Shown piece after piece: positions 46,236 through 60,200 of a DNA stretch of 64,000 nucleotides. Every line of letters starts with the position of its first letter. Within the stretch, counting starts at the first letter, position 1. Both the position numbers and the translations under genes were made by a program. The notes under the pieces were generated by a model. That model made no database searches. It saw only the letters and a program-made list of their open reading frames with translations, and had not been told where the DNA came from. The DNA is taken from positions 1,278,501 through 1,342,500 of the forward strand of contig WPIO01000015.1 of assembly GCA_009760855.2 (NCBI GenBank), written 5' to 3'. Origin of the DNA: Cristatella mucedo (taxonomy: Eukaryota; Bryozoa; Phylactolaemata; Cristatellidae).

Positions 46236-49200
46236 AAGCCTTCAATTCGTGTCTATGCTAAATCACGTTGAAATTGGCCTATGTTAAACTTGGGTAAAAT
46301 TAAAATGCAAACCCTTTATAATTACCTTAATATATATCACCTTGACACTGACCTAAATTAAACATAGGTAAAATTAAAATGCAAACCCTTTATGATAATC
46401 TTTATCATTTCACCATCCTCAGCGATCAGAGGGCTGACAAGAGGCTGAACAAATACTAGAGCAGCTACTGCTTCCACTGGACGGCTCACTGGGCAGCCAG
46501 TCGATCCACAATGACAGCTCATTTCTCACAATCCCACTGCAGGCCCGTGGCTGCTGCTAGAGGGCTGTGGGCCTGCATCGCTGCATCGCTCACTGCCTCT
46601 CCTGTGAGCTGCAGGGACTCACTGACAGACTCCTTTGCTCCTTTTCTCGGCTACATTGCGACTGGCAGGCACTCACGTGCCGGCCGAAATCCAAAGCATG
46701 AGCGTCAGTGGCTGAGTACACGACATTAAGAGAAAGCCTGAGGCAAAAAAAGCGAGTGGGTAGGAAATGGTGTGGTTGCGTGGCAAAGAGGTACGGGCAC
46801 ACGAGGTTGGTGCGGGAAATGCACACGCAGAGTCACTGCTCAGAAATCACAAGTTTTGAGATCTAAAGACGAGTAAATGACAGCCGAGTAAATGTATAAG
46901 CACTGTTTACTTGAAAAAAGGAAGGTCCAATTCGATTGTTGTTGCAAACTGCACGAAAACACCAGTCGGGCAGGAGATCTGCCACTGCACATTTTTATGA
47001 TGGGGTTACTGTGCCTTAGCTGATAGCCTTGACTCAGGCTTGCTTAGTTAGACATACGCCTGCTTACAAACGACTGCACCAATTAGTTAGTCCAGTTCAG
47101 AGCTAGTCCAGTCAATCAGGTGCGACTAGTCATAACCACTATCGGTTGCATTTGCAGATTGGATAGCTACCATGCAGTGTGACACTGCAGGGAGGGAGAA
47201 CACTTGGTTCTCTATGACGGCCAATAAAACCGAATGTGGTAAGCTCGTGTTTCCCGCCCCCATGCACGAAATCACGTGCAAACACACACACACACAAGTG
47301 GGCACACATGCATTCTGAAACTATGCAAACAAAACAAGTCAAGTAGTAGCATGCCTAGACTAGGCTCCTGATGCTGTAATCGGCCTTTCCGTAACATCAG
47401 CGAGAAATTTAACGGGAATGAACCAACAAAAAATTCGCCAAGACTCCATCTGGAATCAGCAGTGCCAATTTTAGTATTACTGTCGCCTTCAGAGGGGAAG
47501 ACGATAATGGAACAGACCCGTAAACTTCCTAAAGTCCTTATAGTAATAACAATATTAATACAATTACATAGCCCCCTCAGTGAACTTTATCTCTTTCTAT
47601 GCACTTTACATTTGCCGTAAATGAAGCATGACCCTTGTCAGCCACAGCAGAGTGTGATGCTTTGCCATCTGCTTTCACACTGGCTTTGACTACCAACATT
47701 CCTCTCGAACCTGCACAATGGCAGTTAAATTGCTAAAGGATCTCAGCCTGGGGGCATGATGCTCGCTCGCACTTCATGGTCCGGGTCGTGGGTAATCGGC
47801 GGGTAGCATCAACACTCTCTTCAGCCCACTGCGAGCCTGCAGAAGCCGCAAAGCTTTTCTGCTGCTAGAACCGAGGTTACTGAATTGGCTGACCTTTACT
47901 TTAATAGTGAATGGGGTCTTCTTATTGAAATGTGCAATATATTTTTTTGAAAAGCCCTGTTGTATACAGTATAAAACAGTATTTTTGTATAAATTCAACT
48001 GTATTTTCCTTAAACTTGAGATAAATCACTGAATAATCATTGAAATCAGTTGTATTCAATCATTGAGCATCACTCCACCTTCATCATGCACTTCTCCTTC
48101 AAAGAGGTCACTTTCGTTATCGAAATCAGACACACAGACATCAGCGATCTCCGACTCTTCCTCATCCAACTCTTCTGCGTCCATGACACTGTTCATTTCC
48201 ATTTCAGGAAGAGCTCATCTTGGATAACTGCCGTCGTTCGATCGAGTTGCGTTCCACTGAATGTAATGGCTGTGCCTAGCTCTACATTGCTTCGACCAAG
48301 GCAGTTCCTAACATGACTATGAATTCGCTTGCCAGACTTGTGATTTCGTTCCCTCACTGCCGAGCTGTCGGATTCAAATGCAATGGCTATAGCACAGGCG
48401 CCAACTGCGTCGTCATGCCGTCAACGAATTTGCCCAAGGTGTCGTCACCGGCCGGCCGGCTTACTCGTACTGATATATATTGGTCGACGTTGTCTGCATT
48501 TCGGAATCGGCACTCATGCCGTTTAGATTTGTGTGATTTGCTGCCTCGATCGAGGGATTCGACGGCTCTTTCTTGCATCTGCTCCAATGGGCATTGAGCT
48601 GCCGGCAGCATTGGAACGATGTGGTTTTGAAGAACAGGGTAACGAGAGGGCGCCGGCAGTCATGTGACTCGACAGACCATAAAGGATTCGGTACTGGAAA
48701 AGGCCACTGGCAACAAAGCCACAAAGCAGTCCAGTCTATTCAGCAGTCAGTACTAAATATATCGAACTGTACACTATATTTAATTTCTCGGGCTGTATTA
48801 CACAGCTGTTTTAAACAACTGGGTATAAAACACCATTAAAACACGCAGATCAATAAATAGATCTGCTCCACACCCTCTACTGATTCCCGTTACACGAAAG
48901 CCGTTACACTGATGCCCAAACTCATCTCCGGCCTTATTTCCAAATCTGCCAGCAACGACGAGGATTGTGTCACTAATCAGCAGCTGCAGATGGCACCGAA
49001 CCAGACTATTTGAGTAATACAGGGTCAGCTCTCAGAACTGTTTTGATCAATTATCAATGCCTGTGAAAACAGGACATACTGCTTTGAGATGATACAAAAC
49101 AAACCCAAGCAAAGCAGCGTCCTTTGAGTATTTGATTCCGTGGGCATAAAAACAGCATTCCATAGCTAAAAGCAGTCCTGGCCCGGAGGCCCTCTCGCAC

Positions 49201-52200
49201 CAACATAAGATTAATTCAGTCTAGATCCACAGGCTGAGGCGCATGCAGCATTAGGCCAACTACTGACAGCAAGCGCTTAGCCTATAAAATGCCTACCGGC
49301 TTAAGGCTGCCAGTCAGAAAGGGCAGATACGAATAGAGTGCACGAAGGTCGTTCTTTGTCACCTGTGCACACTGCACAATCACTAATCACCAGCCACAAC
49401 AAAGAAGCGACGAATCCTGCTGAGACTGCTTATGCCATTCAAGAGCACGACACACACTTAAAAGTAAGGAAACCACTAGGGCAGGTTGAGAGGGGGCAAT
49501 CACTGGTGTGGCTGACTGACACACAATGATTTTGACTGCATCGGTGTGCAGCACTGCACCATTAGAAAAGGGATCCTCGTCACGAGATTTAAAAAGAACT
49601 TTAAGACACAACCTATTTAGGACAGCATTTAGTGGGTCCCCGTGATTCGTCCTTTGTGTCCTTATTCGTGCTGACACTGTGCATGCTGCCACTGACCACA
49701 TTTGCATGCTGACCCTGTGTATGTCACCCCTAACCATGTTATTCATTTTGTTTGTTTATCAAGCATGATATTACTCACCATTCAATTGCATTTCCCTTTG
49801 CAGCAAATGTAAAGCGCCTAGAGAGAGATTGAGTTCTCTGAGGGCGCTTTATCAAGTGCATTATTATTATTATTACGAGCTAGTGCCGCTTTAGGACGGC
49901 ATGTAACTCGCAAGTGTTGCCAGTGAGCTTTTGCACAGTGCATATCTTCTGGGGAAAAAATTCGGAAGGGCTTTCCTCTAGGCTTTTCCCTGCTTGAGCA
50001 CCAAAGGCTCGGAGCTCGCAGTTCACCTACCGGCCAACTGCATGGCAGCTTCGCCGCTCTGGTTGCAAAGCGCCTCGAGACTGCGCAGGCACCCGAGATA
50101 GTACGACTGCCTCCAGCCGCAGTCCCACTGGATGTCGGTGGTACACAGCCGGTGCTTCAGGCTCTCGCTCAAGCTGGCGCACTCGCCGGTCACGTGGTGC
50201 CAGGGCTCGGCACGCTCGCGGGCGAGTGGCCCGTTGCTTGAAATCCAATGCCTGCGACGACGATCGAATGAGCTCGCACTTGCAGGTGGCTGCATCACTG
50301 CAGCTGTCGCCTCGGGCGAGCCAAATGCCGTGGGCAGGCAGCAACGGTGGGTAAGTGGGACGAAAGCCGACGAATCGCCGACTCGTCACACGCACACGCT
50401 AAAAGTGCTTGCCCACACACCCACTGCTTAACACACAGAGAGAAAAGTGATGGATTGGATATGACATAGCTACGGCCAGCTAGCCAATGCGTTCTCAAAA
50501 GATTCCAGCCATTGGGAATGAGGGATCACGTGTTACAACGGCCTACGCAGAAGCCCAGCAAGATTAGGAGAAGCTACTCTGCCCAACCGACTTAAACGGC
50601 ATGAGCCTGCCAAAGCTAGTGGGCGGTTTCAGAAACAGTAGGACACCACTGGGGCCAACAGGCATTGTGGCTAATGCCTGTCTTGCATATCATACTCATA
50701 ACACTTCAGTGCATGGTTTCAACTTGATCAAGAAAATAATCTAGCATTCTCAAACGTTCCAGCACCACTCACAGAGTAATAATAATAATAATCTTTTTGT
50801 ATAGCACCATAAGAGAGCTTAATCTCTATTCAGGTGCATTACAAAGTTACTTAAAGAGCAGTAATTACAATAGTTAAACAAGAAGCATGGTATCTAGTTT
50901 AGGCTAGCATGCAAAAGCACTTAGCAAGCATGCAAAAGCTAGTCTGCCACAAGTCGCTCCAGTGTCTTCGAAAGGAACGGCAACAGGAAGACTGCGTGGA
51001 AGTTGCTCTCAAGTTCTCTTGGTCTGCTGTCGGCTTCTTAATGAGTGGCCTGACACTTGCCTCGTTTAACGATACCAGGACATGGCCTGAGACTAATGAC
51101 AGATTCGTGACGTTACTTATGAAGGATTGAAGCAGTAAATTGAGCAGCATCTCACAAGGAGAGAGTAGGCACGGAGTTTAGAGGGCTGCCAGCTGGCCGT
51201 TTTTCTTAATGTAATGTAATGTATCTCCGTCAGTAACTCCACAAAGTCATAAAGACCATGTGGGTGTTACCAGGAAAGTTTTGTATAGCGCACTCACAGC
51301 CTAAGCGGCTTTCGGTACGCATTCGGTAGCCAACAGACTTCGTCTCACGCAACAAAGAGAAAGTGGGAAGCATAGCAGAGTTAGGAGAGCAGTTGAGGTA
51401 GTGAGTAGCATAGAAGTAGCAGTTCAGGACCGCTGAAAAAGATGAGCCATAGTCGGCACTTGGAGAGTAGATGCCGTTGCGTAAGAATTGTGGAAGCGAG
51501 TTCCACAGTCTAGGACCTGCAGAGCTAAAGCTTCTGTTGCCAACTGTCTTTAAGTGGAGGAATGGGACAGCTAATTTATTGTCCACACAGGACCTGAGGG
51601 TGCGAACAGGCTGAAACTGATGCAGCAGTTCAGCTAGTAGTCTTCTTCGAGTAAGCACAAGCTTGGCACACATACATGGTGTGCCAAGCTTGTGTGCCAA
51701 GCTTCAGTCTCGAGGCGGCAAGTGAGATTGCAAGGTGAGCACAAAGCCCGACATGGGAATTCATGAAGGTTGGAAATAATTGCTACTGCTCTTCGGATGA
51801 GGCTTAGACACAAGTATGTTTGCACGTTAAAATTAATGGTAGGCTAGACAGAGTCTACAGCCTCACTTGTTGAGTGCTAACTTCTCACTGCCACAATGGT
51901 TTTACTTATGCACAAGAGTAAGAAAGCACCAGGTGCTATGCATGCAGTCTTTGGAGTGGAGCTAAGGGCCAACGACAAAGCAGGCAAACGTATTACCTGC
52001 TAAGCATTTCGAACAGATTCAAGTGACAAACTTACCGAAGGGCAGCAACCGACTTTTCGTCTGTGGCGGCTGTGTCTGCCCAAGTCATAAGGTTCTCATC
52101 AAGAGGTGCACTATCCACCCACTCGGGCGTGGAAATGTGCCCTTGTTCAATGTTCGGCGACCCGGCATCGTTTCTGCTCCTGGGAATAGGTAGGTCACAT

Positions 52201-55200
52201 GACTGTAGCAGCCTCCGGAGGCTACCGCGGATGTCCTGCGGATCCAGCAATATGGTGACTAATCTCAAATCATAACGCAGTTTGCCTGCAGGCAGAAATG
52301 AGACAAAATGTAGGTCACGCTACTCACATTGAAGCATAACCACGCATGGAAACAGTACAGAGTTTTGAATGCTACACGGATTAATAAAGAACATACGGTT
52401 CCAAGCAGAACTCAGCATGATCTAGTGAATCAGTTCCTACTAAAGGCGATGAAGCCCATCTACTCTCTCCTGCCTTTTGACATGAAATAAAAACTGGACG
52501 CAGATATATAATGGTTATTTAGAGGAAGTGTCATGCGACATGCCAGGCCAAGTTCCTTTAACCTCATACAAACATAAATGTATTCCAAGTAAAACGACAG
52601 CCTCACTTGCGCATTAATGCCTAACCAGAGAGGACTTCTCCAAAGCAGGAAAGAGGAGAGTGAAGCAACAAACTCTCCCTTGTAACACCAGCGTCTTCAT
52701 ACATCTTTAGAGTTACTGATGGAGAAAAGAACACTCATACTTTTATTTAAGTGTCACGAGACATCGTAGCCTTTATACCTCCGTGGAGTAACAGTTGAAG
52801 GTACACATCATGCATCCTTTTATTTCAAAAGTCTGTACGGGTCTGTGGGGTATTGACATGCTTCCTTGACAGCAACTGCAAAAGTGCTTAGAAAGAGATT
52901 AGGTTCTCTGAGAGCACTATATACACGTATCATTATCATTATTGCAGATTAAGATGCATGCATACATACACACTGCACTACCTTTTAATAATAATAATGA
53001 TATGATAATAACGAGGCATTTGTACAGCATCTTAAGAGAACTAAATCTCTTCACATGTGCTGCAAAGGAAGCATGTCAATTGGTTAATAATGACATGCAG
53101 CTTCAGCATACATAGGTCAATTCACTCACACCCAGCAGATTATAATAATAATAATAATAATAATAACAACATTTGCATAGCACCCTTAGAGAACTTAATC
53201 TCTCTAGGCAGTCCACATGTGCAGCAAAGGAAGCATGTCAATTGGTTAGTGATGACATGCAGCACACGCAAGTGTACAAAGAACTATTCACTCACACTCA
53301 GCACATGCTGTGAAGAAAAGGTTCGTTTTTGGCTTTTGAATTACCAGCAAGTAGTTACCACCAATCAGGTCCCACTTGTTCGGTACTGGTTTGCTCTCTG
53401 GTTTAACTAGTTTATGTAGAGACAACTTTGCCTTCATTCCTAGCACGATGGGGCTGCATGGCGAGACGTGCAAGTGGCTTCTGAACTCAAGCCACTGACT
53501 GTGACAGCAGACGATGCTCGTGTCCCCACTCCTCACTTCCTCACCTCCTCACTTCAAAAGCTTACAAGAAAGCCACCCACTTTATAAGCTTAGCAGCCTT
53601 GCACATTGTAACAGCAGCAGCACCGAGCTCCATATATAGATATATAGCAGGTGTGCTGTGCTGCGAGTGCACCGAGGAGGAGCTGCGGTGAGTCTTTCTA
53701 GAGTCTTCTCTCAGCTCGAGGAGCTCAGTGTCCGATTCCGCTGCAGTTACGGTGCAAAAGAAACAAAGCCGAGCAAGAGGCAACAGCAGAAGGCTGCAAC
53801 GACCATTCATTTATTCATTCATTCACTTAACCCCTAGACGTTAGAGTCATGCACATGGTCACCGTGTGTATATGCTAAGTAACAGCAAGCAGAGTGCCTG
53901 CATGCATAATCACACAAAGAGCAAATAGATAGGACCCACTAAATGCTGTAATAAACAGGTGTGTTTCAGCTTCTTCTAAAATTTTATCAAGTCCGGTGAT
54001 GTCTCGACATCAGTCGAGAGTGATTCACAGGCTCACGATTACAAACTTAATGTAAGGTCTCAAAAGCATTTGAGGTTCGTACGATGTAGAACTTTACGAT
54101 TTGAGTAAGAACAGTGAGTGAGTGGTACGGTACCCAGCCTGTGTGACCCGGGTGGAAGGATCGATTCTTGCTATCAATCCATGCTTCTCCTGCTGCTGCG
54201 GGCAATTCTTAATTGCCTGCAGCAGCAGCAGCAGGAGTGTGGCTTGATATAAGCTCAGCCTCTTCAGCCGCTATACAGTAAATGAGGCTGTAGAATCGCC
54301 TGAATTTCACTTTACTTATTGAAAGGTTTTTGGCACCCTTCAAGTCAGAAACCCTGGCTCACTCCACATGGTCAGCATTTGGACAACCTGGCAGGCATGC
54401 AATAATAAAAAACTATGATAATAATAATACATTTCTATAGCCCCGTCAGAAAGCCGAATCTCTTTCTAGTCACTTAACAGATGCTGTGAAGAAAGCATGA
54501 CTACATGATTGGTGGTATCATTCGTGATGTCATCAAACATAACATTCTTAACTGTGACATGCACAGGGTCAGCATGTAGATAAGGTTAGTAACAGCAGGC
54601 ACAGTGTCAGCACACACAGGCACACACAGGTTGAATCACATGGACCCATTCAATGCTGTGATAAATAGATGCATTTTTAGCTTCTTTTTAAGTGTTGTCA
54701 AGTCAGGGGATGTCGTGACGTCAGTCGGGAGTGAGCTCCAGGCATTGGCAGCACACAAACTAAAGGAATGGTCTCCAAAAGATTTGAGGCTTGTACGAGG
54801 TGTAGCTACACGATACGATTCACACACGTGGGTGGTATGATGCCTAGCATGGTGGGGGAGTAGATAATAATAATAATAACAACACACTTGATAAAGTGCC
54901 CCCAGAGAACTCAATCTCTTTCTAGGTGCTTTATATTTGCTGCAAAGGAAGCATGATTGAACGGTTAGTAGTGGCATGCTCAATAAACAACAAGAATAAC
55001 ATGGTTAAGGGTGACATGCACAGGGTCAGCATGCAAGTAGATCTGATAGGTGCTAGAGCCAAAGAATGAAGGGACCTAAAAGTGAGTGACAGAACTTTGA
55101 AGTCGATATACTGCATGACTTAGGTTTTATAAATAAATAGGTAAATAGGTGCGTTTTTAATTTCTTTTTAAATGTGGTCAAGTCAGAGGATGTCGTGACG

Positions 55201-57173
55201 CAAGTCGGGAGCGAGTTCCAGACTTTGGGAGCATGCGAACTAAATGCACGGTCTCCAAAGGATTTGAGGCTTGTACGAGGTATAGGTAAACAGTTAGTTT
55301 CCGACAAAAAGGTCGTACTATACTTGGCCTGGTGGTGGAGTAGATCTTATAGATAGGCTTTAGCCAAAGAATGAAGGGACCTAAAGGTGAGCGACAAAAC
55401 CTTGAAGTCGATCGGTTGCTTGACTGGGAGCCAGTGCAGGTCGGCGAGAAGTGGTGTGATGTGGCAACTGCGCCGCCCACAACAGACAAACCTAGCTGCA
55501 GAGTTTTGCACCAGCTGTAAGCGCCTGATAGCACATGCCGATAGGCCAGCAAGCAGTGAGTTACACAAGCCGAGACGGAATGGTACATATGCATAGACCA
55601 ATTTGCATGTGGTACCCTGTCTAAGCAAGCCCGGAATATTGGTAATGTTATGCAGCTGCAAGTAGGCTGACTTGACTGCGTAGCTAATGTGTTTATCTAG
55701 TGAAAGATCACTTTGGAATAGGACACCTAAATTTCGTGCAGAATAAACAGGAGATATGCGGGCTGAACCGATTTTGAGCAAACCAACAACCAGTGTTAGC
55801 TGTACAACCGCCGAACTGGTTTGGTCCAGCGGTTAAGGTGCTCGCCCCCCCCCCGACCACGGTCTGGCTGAGGTCGTGGGCTCGAGCATATGTGAAGCGC
55901 CTGAATAGAGATTAAGTTCTCTTGGGGCGCTATACAAATGAATTATTTATAATTATATATAACCAGTGCTAGCTTTCAAAACCATCGCTAGAATGACCAG
56001 TGCTAGCTTTCAAAACCATCGCTAGAATGGTGCCACTGCTACGGTCTAGAAATTAGGGCAATTCATTGGGCAGTTTAATATGGTGAGCATGTCTTCTTCT
56101 CATGGCAGAGAAGCTACCTCGAAGATGGTTTTCATGCCATAACCACCCACCCAGAGCCCTCATCCGCCCAAGCACGGTCAAGGTCAGTTTGTAGTCACAG
56201 CATCACCAACACAGTGCACGCTCAGCAGCAGTCGGCAATCGTTCTTGACGTTCCTACTCGAAACCACATGGCAATCAAGCGTTTCTTCTCCTAATCTGAG
56301 TGGAAGGGGTCTGCTGCAAGACAGTCGTCCACAACCCACCTCACACTATCTACCCACCCACATGAGTGGGTAGAGACAGACATACAGACAGAGAGTAGAT
56401 AGTAGTCTCTCACTATCTACCCACCCACATGAGGCACAAGGATTCCCCACAGTCGATGCCAGCCGATGCTGCATCCACCCACGCATCCACTCGGGGAGCT
56501 AAGCTGGAGGAATGAAAGGCGTCGCGTGCCCATGTCTGCAGCAGCAGCTGGAGCAGGACTTACGTGGGAGGAGTGGCTTCGGTGTGGGGAGTGGCATCCA
56601 ACCGTATCCGCTGCAAAATCAGGTTCTTCGTTGGGTTCTTCACACCGAGCTGAACGGCTGCACCAGTTTCAGCCTCCACGTGCCCTCAGGCCCTCAACAG
56701 ACAACAAATTAGCTGCTTTTTCCATTCTTCCGCCCCTTACAGAACAATTTGTCAATAGAAACTTTTGCTCTGCAGGTCCTAGACTGTGGAATTCACTTCC
56801 ACAATTCTTCCAAACATCTCCTCTCACTTGCTGCCGACTGCGGCACATGCTTTCCAGCAGTCTTGAGCTGCCACTTCCATACTACCTACTCAATACCCGA
56901 ACTTCCCTCCTTACTCAGCCATGCTTGACCCTTTCTCCGTGTTGCATTAGATAAAGTCTGCTGGCTACTGCCTGCATACTGAAAGCCTCTTACACTTTGA
57001 GTGTTGCTATAGAAAACTCCTCTGCCTAACACCCACTTAGTCTTGGTTGCTTTGTGGAGATACCGACATAGATACATTCCATTAAATTACAGTCACCGTT
57101 CAGATAGGCATGATGGTCTATATGGTATACTCGCAACAAATCTCAAACACCAAGTTACTACAATTACAACTAG

Positions 57174-57251
<78 letters not shown>

Positions 57252-60200
57252 CCCCAAGTACACACACGAGTGCTAGCTTGCCCTTCCAGCGCTGCTGACT
57301 GGCACCCTTGCATCAGCAGTGGCCGGCTGCTGACCCGAATGGCTAAGCAGCCAGTCACGAACCTGCAGTGGCCGGTACCTGCTTAGATGTGTGGCGAATA
57401 TAGAACGGCAGCGAGGTCTTCACAATGGTCTGCTTAGCCTCGAATCTCTGAAGGCATTCGCTGAGCTGCTTTAACGAGTTCTCATTGACTGTCTAGAAAC
57501 AGAAAGAATGTGCTTAGTGGTGGGGGGGGGGGGTAACCATCGGTTGCACCCGTGCCAGCGAGACAGATAAAATGGCATGCTTCTGCTGTTAGTACAATTC
57601 ATGCCAGACATAGCGAAGACAATCCAAGCCTCGAGTGCCAAAAGCATAGACAAACCCATTAACTATATTGTACAGAACAGATGTGCTTCAAGAAAGGTTA
57701 GGGGGAGTAGAGTCACATGCAAAAGTGCCTTCCATCGTCGAGGGCAGTGTGGCAAGCTGCCACAGTGGTTGGCCACTCGTCAGACATTGTGCACCTTTCT
57801 CCGAGAACTTTCCAAGGCTCTCGCCTCGTTGGCTGAACAGAAGAATAAGTAGATTCACGCACCTTTCCAGAAAGATTAATAGGTAGATTCGTGCACCTTT
57901 CCACCTTTTCATGCTCCTGTGTGCCATTCCCTAAGCAAGTGGTTGGCCTTTTCTGCCCTGCTTCGCGATGTTTGCTAGCTACCACTGACTGCCGAGTCAC
58001 TGATTTGCATCTGAGTGGGCCGGGATTAGTTTCGGGATCGAGAAAATGTACTCGACTACTCAAACAGCAAGGGGCTATCCCTTGGGAAACTGTGACACTG
58101 CTATACATGCCCATGTTGCCATTCACAACTGTTGAGCTCATTTAAAAAAAGGCAGCCCTCCACAGATGGAGGAATTGAGCGAGTCGCACATGAATAGGAT
58201 GCTCAAAACCAGAGCGACCTGCTGGTACCTGGACCCTGGGTGACTGAGTACATGCGAACGAATGATAGCCAAGGGCCGACTTCGGCTCATCGAGTCAAGC
58301 AGCTATGTAGAATAGTCCAAACGGTTTAGTGACCCAAAAATGCCTTTCACCGAGTCACAGCGTCGATGCCAAGCATTCTTGCCAGAACAAGAATAATAAA
58401 ATCGGCATGACCCGGTGACACACTTCAAGGCAAACGATTAGGGTAGGGGAATATAGCCAGACTGCTCGAATGTGCGTAGGTGAGAGAAGAGAGTCCGAGC
58501 ATCTTATTGGGTCCGAACTTTCTAAAAAGGGCTGAACACTGATCTTGTCCGATACAATCAATCACTGGAAGCAGCAGTCATCCCATCGGCGCCCCAGAGG
58601 AATAGTAATAATAATAATAATAATAACACACTTGATTAAGCGCTCTCAGAGAACTCAATCACTTTCTAGGCGCTTTGCATTTGCTGCAAAGGAAACACGA
58701 TCGCATGGTGAGTGGTATCCTGCTTGATAAACAACATGAATAACATGGCAAGGGGTGACATGCACAGGATCAGCATGCAAGTGTGGTTAGTGGCAGCATG
58801 CAACAGTATCAGCACATATAAGCACATAAAGGAAAAATCACAGGGACCTACTAAATGCTGTCACAAATAGGTGCGTTTTTAATTTCTTTTTAAATGTGGT
58901 CGAGTCAGAGGATGTCGTGACGAAAGTCGGGAGTGAATTCCAGATTTTGGGAGCATGCGAACTAAATGGACGATCTCCAAATGATTTGAGGCTTGTACGA
59001 GGTATAGGTAAACAGTTAGTTTCCGACAAGCAGGTGGTACTATGCTTGGCCTGGTGGGGGAGTAGATCCTATAGGTAGGCTTTAGCCAAAGAATGAAGGG
59101 ACCTAAAGGTGAGCGACAAAACCTTGAAGTCGATCGGTTGCTCGACTGGTAGCCAGTGCAGGTCGGCGAGAAGTGGTGCGATGTGGCAACTTCGATGCTC
59201 ACGACAGACAAGCCTAGCTGCAGAGTTTTGCACCAGCTGCAATCGCCTGATTGCACATGCCGGTATGCCAGCAAGCAGTGAGTTACAGAAGTCAAGACGT
59301 CATACCACGAATGCATGGACCAACTTAGATGCGATATCCCTATCTAAACAAGCCCGAATTTTAGCAATGTTATGCAGCTGAAAGTAGGCCGACTTGAAAG
59401 TGGATCTGATGTGGTCGTCTAACAAAAGGTCACTTTGGAGCATGAACCTACATTTCGTGCAGATTCAACAGGAGATATGCCAGCAGAGCCGATTGTGAGC
59501 GATAACCTTTCCAATTTCCGAATCCCACTTGGTTTACCCATAACTAAAAGACAGTTTTATCATAATTTAATTTAGGAAAATGTGCTCCCATCCATGTGCG
59601 GATGTCATCAATACATACAGCAAGGGAGTAGTGAGAATTCGACGTGCTCGAAGGCTGGGAGGGATCAAGGCAAAGGTACAACTGAGTGTCATCTGCATAG
59701 AAGTGAAAGCCTAGATTGTGCTTTGCAATCACATCGGCAAGAGGGAGGGTATAAACCGTGAAAAGAACCGGACCTAGCATGGAGCCCTGAGGTACCCCAT
59801 ATTTCAGATGTACCTCGATGATATTTATGAATTCACATCAATACTCTGTAGTCTCCCACAGAGATAGGACCTGAACCATTGCAGAGCAGTGCCAGTGATG
59901 CTCAGTGATGAGAGGCACTCAAAGGGACTTGGTGATCAATAGTATCAAAAGCTGCCGAAAGATGGAGAAAAACAAGCTGAGAGACTCTACCCATGTCTGT
60001 ATTCCCAAGTAGTTAGCTGTACACCCGAAGCAATGCTGACTCTGTGGAATGATTAGCTCTAAAGCCAGACTGGAACTTACTAGCAAGGTTTGAAGTTTCA
60101 ATATATGAGTTCAGCTGGTTTGCCACGATTCGTTCCAGTGTCTTTGATAGGAATGGTAGAAGGGAGACTGGACTGAAATGGAAGTGCTTCACATGGCAAA

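Larger units (their letters stand above)
45640..47539. other. TCAIM intron 4, unassigned
   Basis: Contains a (CA)n tract and a short tandem duplication; otherwise nothing recognised. Confidence 0.45.

Noticed and set aside
53562-53810. Possible extra TCAIM exon with a good acceptor (TTTTGCACCGTAACTGCAG)
   Set aside because: The required phase meets a stop early, and the exon chain already closes without it once the later donor of exon 2 is used.
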